Positions 5,394-7,608 of a stretch of 7,608 nt of DNA are shown here, one piece after another. Numbering within the stretch: position 1 is the first letter of the stretch; each line of letters begins with the position of its first letter. The position numbers and the translations under genes were made by a program. Below the pieces are notes generated by a model. The model did not search any database and was not told the DNA's origin. It saw nothing but the letters and a program-made list of their open reading frames with translations. The DNA lies in the NCBI GenBank assembly GCA_019695455.1, contig JAEUAC010000116.1:1-7608 (forward strand), read 5' to 3'. Origin of the DNA: Methylorubrum extorquens (lineage in GTDB: Bacteria; Pseudomonadota; Alphaproteobacteria; Rhizobiales; Beijerinckiaceae).

Positions 5394-7016
5394 ATGATAC
5401 GCCTCGACAAGATCGGCAAGCAGAACGGCCGTCAGATCGTCTTCATCGAAGCGTCGGCCACCCTGCAGAAGGGCGAGAAGGTCGGCCTCGTGGGGCCGAA
5501 CGGCGCCGGCAAGACCACCCTCTTCCGCATGATCGCGGGCGAGGAGGAGCCGGACGAAGGCCAGGTCGCGTCCGAGCGCGGGATCACGATCGGCTATTTC
5601 GACCAGGACGTGGGCGAGATGGCGGGCCAGAGCGCGGCGGCGGCCGTGATGGACGGCGCCGGCCCCGTCAGCAAGGTCGCGGCCGAGCTGCGGGAGATCG
5701 AGGCGGGGCTCGCCGATCCCGACCGGGCGGACGAGCTCGACGCCCTGGTCGAGCGCTACGGCGAGGTCCAGTCCCGCTTCGAGGAGCTCGACGGCTACGC
5801 GCTCGAAGGCCGCGCCCGCGAGGTGCTGGCCGGGCTCGGCTTCTCCGAGGAGATGATGGACGGCGACGTCGGCGCGCTGTCGGGCGGCTGGAAGATGCGG
5901 GTCGGGCTCGGCCGCATCCTGCTCATGCGGCCGGACGTGATGCTGCTCGACGAGCCCTCGAACCATCTCGACCTCGAGAGCCTGATCTGGCTCGAGACCT
6001 TCCTGCGCGGCTACGACGGCGCCCTCATGATGACCTCGCACGACCGCGAGTTCATGAACCGCATCGTGACCAAGATCGTCGAGATCGACGGCGGGTCGCT
6101 CACGACCTATTCGGGCGACTACGCCTTCTACGAGCAGCAGCGCGCCCTCTCCGAGACGCAGCAGCAGGCGCAGTTCGAGCGCCAGCAGGCCATGCTCGCC
6201 AAGGAGATCAAGTTCATCGAGCGCTTCAAGGCGCGCGCCTCGCACGCCGCCCAGGTGCAGAGCCGGGTGAAGAAGCTCGACAAGATCGAGCGCGTGGAGC
6301 CGCCGAAGCGGCGCCAGAGCGTGGCCTTCGACTTCCCGCCCGCGCCCCGCTCGGGCGAGGACATCGTCCACCTGAAGGACGTCCACAAGCGCTACGGCAG
6401 CCGCTCGATCTACGAGGGGCTCGATTTCGCGGTCCGCCGCCGCGAGCGCTGGTGCGTCATGGGCGTGAACGGCGCCGGGAAGTCGACGCTCCTGAAGCTC
6501 GTGACCGGATCGACGGCGCCGGACGCCGGCACGGTCGCGCTCGGCGGGACGGTCCGCATGGGCTATTTCGCCCAGCACGCCATGGACCTGCTCGACGGGG
6601 ACAGGACGGTGTTCGAGACGCTGGAATCCACCTTCCCGCAGGCGGGCCAGGGCTCGCTGCGGGCGCTCGCCGGGTGCTTCGGCTTCTCGGGCGACGACGT
6701 CGAGAAGCGCTGCCGCGTGCTCTCGGGCGGCGAGAAGGCGCGGCTCGTCATGGCGCTCATGCTGTACGACCCGCCGAACTTCCTCGTGCTCGACGAGCGG
6801 CCCAACCACCTGGAGATGGGCACCAAGGCGATGCTGATCGGCGCGCTGTCGCAGTTCGAGGGGACGATGCTGTTCGTCTCGCACGACCGGCACTTCCTGG
6901 CCGCCCTGTCGAACAGGGTGCTGGAACTCACGCCCGACGGCGTGCACCAATACGGGGGCGGCTACACCGAGTACGTCGCCAAGACCGGCCAGGAGGCGCC
7001 CGGCCTGCGGAGCTGA
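5394..7016 (+). CDS. ABC-F family ATPase (ribosome-associated, two ABC domains), altered second Walker B
   Basis: A 540-residue cytoplasmic protein with two ABC ATPase domains and no membrane segments. Domain 1: Walker A GPNGAGKTT (34-42), signature LSGGW (162-166), Walker B/D-loop VMLLDEPSNHLD (182-193), switch histidine 216. The charged, helical ABC-F linker (about 242-305, Gln/Lys/Arg-rich) follows; in this family it reaches toward the P-site tRNA. Domain 2: Walker A GVNGAGKST (357-365), signature LSGGEKAR (443-450), switch histidine 497. Its Walker B/D-loop reads LVLDERPNHLEMGTK (464-478) instead of the expected LDEPTNHLDM: the catalytic glutamate (468) stays, but the following proline, the threonine and the D-loop aspartate are replaced. 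Known members (EttA, Uup, YbiT, YheS) resolve stalled or troubled ribosomes; length is nearest EttA/YbiT. The start at 5394 gives a normal family N-terminus (MIRLDKIGK) despite no clear Shine-Dalgarno; the frame is open further upstream but that overlaps the oxidoreductase gene and is not family-like. Confidence 0.95.
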   Translation: MIRLDKIGKQNGRQIVFIEASATLQKGEKVGLVGPNGAGKTTLFRMIAGEEEPDEGQVASERGITIGYFDQDVGEMAGQSAAAAVMDGAGPVSKVAAELREIEAGLADPDRADELDALVERYGEVQSRFEELDGYALEGRAREVLAGLGFSEEMMDGDVGALSGGWKMRVGLGRILLMRPDVMLLDEPSNHLDLESLIWLETFLRGYDGALMMTSHDREFMNRIVTKIVEIDGGSLTTYSGDYAFYEQQRALSETQQQAQFERQQAMLAKEIKFIERFKARASHAAQVQSRVKKLDKIERVEPPKRRQSVAFDFPPAPRSGEDIVHLKDVHKRYGSRSIYEGLDFAVRRRERWCVMGVNGAGKSTLLKLVTGSTAPDAGTVALGGTVRMGYFAQHAMDLLDGDRTVFETLESTFPQAGQGSLRALAGCFGFSGDDVEKRCRVLSGGEKARLVMALMLYDPPNFLVLDERPNHLEMGTKAMLIGALSQFEGTMLFVSHDRHFLAALSNRVLELTPDGVHQYGGGYTEYVAKTGQEAPGLRS

Positions 7017-7020
7017 TCCC

Positions 7021-7605
7021 ATGCGGGTGCTGTACCTCTACGCGCATCCGCTGGCGGAGAGCTTCCACGCCGGGCTCCGGGAGCGCGCCCTCGCGGGGCT
7101 CGCCCGGGCGGGGCACGAGGTCGACCTCTGCGACCTGTACGCCGAAGGGTTCGACCCGGTCCTGTCGGCCGAGGGCAGGCGCCGCTACCACGACACGGCC
7201 GCGAACCGCGCCGGCATCGAGCTCCACGTCGAGCGGCTGCTGGCGGCGGAGGGGCTGGTGCTGCAGTTCCCGGTCTGGAGCTTCGGTCCGCCGGCCATGC
7301 TGAAGGGGTTCGTCGACCGCCTGTTCATGCCGGGCGTCGGCTTCGACATCTCGGACCCGGCGCGCGTCCGCAAGCTCCTGCGCTACCGCCGCCTCGCCGC
7401 GATCACGACCTACGGCCGACCCTGGAGCCGCGCCTTCGCGGTCGGCGACCCGCCCCGGCGCTGGGTCAAGCGCTACCTGCGCCTCATGGGACGCGGCTGG
7501 TGCCCGACCGACTACCTCGCGCTCTATCACATGAACGTCGCGACCGAGGCGACGCGCGCGGCCTTCATGGACCGGGTGGAGCGCAGGATGGCGCGGTTCG
7601 GCTGA
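7021..7605 (+). CDS. NAD(P)H dehydrogenase (quinone)/flavodoxin-fold reductase (Flavodoxin_2 family)
   Basis: A complete 194-residue, probably cytoplasmic flavoprotein. The N-terminus MRVLYLYAHPLAESFHAGL (1-19) has the first strand and the AHPxxxSF flavin-phosphate loop of the NQO1/KefF/MdaB group. LVLQFPVWSFGPPAMLKGFVDRLF (from residue 79; motif core FPVWSFGPPAMLKGFVDR, 83-100) is the family's second flavin-contacting block, followed by MPGVGF (103-108). ITTYGRPWS (128-136) sits where these proteins carry the TTxG flavin loop. Members reduce quinones or related electrophiles by two electrons using NAD(P)H. Only four bases separate it from the ABC-F stop; GGAG (7009-7012) inside the end of that gene can serve as its ribosome binding site, so the two are likely co-transcribed and coupled. 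Physiological substrate unknown. Confidence 0.92.
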   Translation: MRVLYLYAHPLAESFHAGLRERALAGLARAGHEVDLCDLYAEGFDPVLSAEGRRRYHDTAANRAGIELHVERLLAAEGLVLQFPVWSFGPPAMLKGFVDRLFMPGVGFDISDPARVRKLLRYRRLAAITTYGRPWSRAFAVGDPPRRWVKRYLRLMGRGWCPTDYLALYHMNVATEATRAAFMDRVERRMARFG

Positions 7606-7608
7606 GGC

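Noticed and set aside
3938..5419. A 493-codon open frame antisense to the FAD oxidoreductase
   Set aside because: Composition is low complexity and it mirrors the codon periodicity of the real gene; no recognisable domain and no credible start site.
5358..7022. A 554-codon open frame antisense to the ABC-F gene
   Set aside because: Long antisense frames are expected in DNA this rich in G/C. Its translation is Arg/His/Glu/Val/Leu-rich low-complexity sequence with no family motifs, whereas the plus strand encodes a complete ABC-F protein.

Overview
The window is very GC-rich (roughly 70% by eye), with strong G/C preference at third codon positions. The protein families and an intergenic palindromic repeat fit an alphaproteobacterium, most likely of the Rhizobiales/Hyphomicrobiales (Methylobacterium, Bosea or a similar lineage). 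That placement is inference from gene content; there is no rRNA or other taxonomic marker here.

Layout: seven protein genes in two divergent blocks that split at about 3831-3934. The leftward block, in transcription order, is an NMT1/THI5-type solute-binding protein (3830 to 2814), its ABC ATPase (2817 to 1999, overlapping the previous gene by four bases), a 188-bp gap holding a large inverted repeat, the ABC permease (1810 to 899), and an SPFH/stomatin-QmcA-like membrane protein (761 leftward, cut by the window edge). The rightward block is an FAD-binding oxidoreductase of the VAO/GlcD type (3935-5320), an ABC-F ATPase (5394-7016) and a flavodoxin-fold NAD(P)H:quinone-type reductase (7021-7605). 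Almost all of the sequence is coding.

How the genes may work together: the binding protein, ATPase and permease form a complete importer of the nitrate/sulfonate/taurine/thiamine-precursor type. The FAD oxidoreductase reads away from the binding-protein gene across a 104-bp shared upstream region, so a joint role in taking up and oxidising one small organic compound is plausible, but the substrate cannot be read from sequence. The ABC-F protein and the reductase are four bases apart and probably co-transcribed. ABC-F proteins act on ribosomes rather than in transport, so this pair need not belong with the importer.

Most notable: the second ATP site of the ABC-F protein has a degenerate Walker B/D-loop stretch (DERPNHLE where DEPTNHLD is usual); a palindromic repeat has apparently inserted inside the importer operon; and the oxidoreductase-importer pairing has an unknown substrate. 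I found no convincing sign of a defence system, phage, CRISPR array, insertion sequence or RNA gene.
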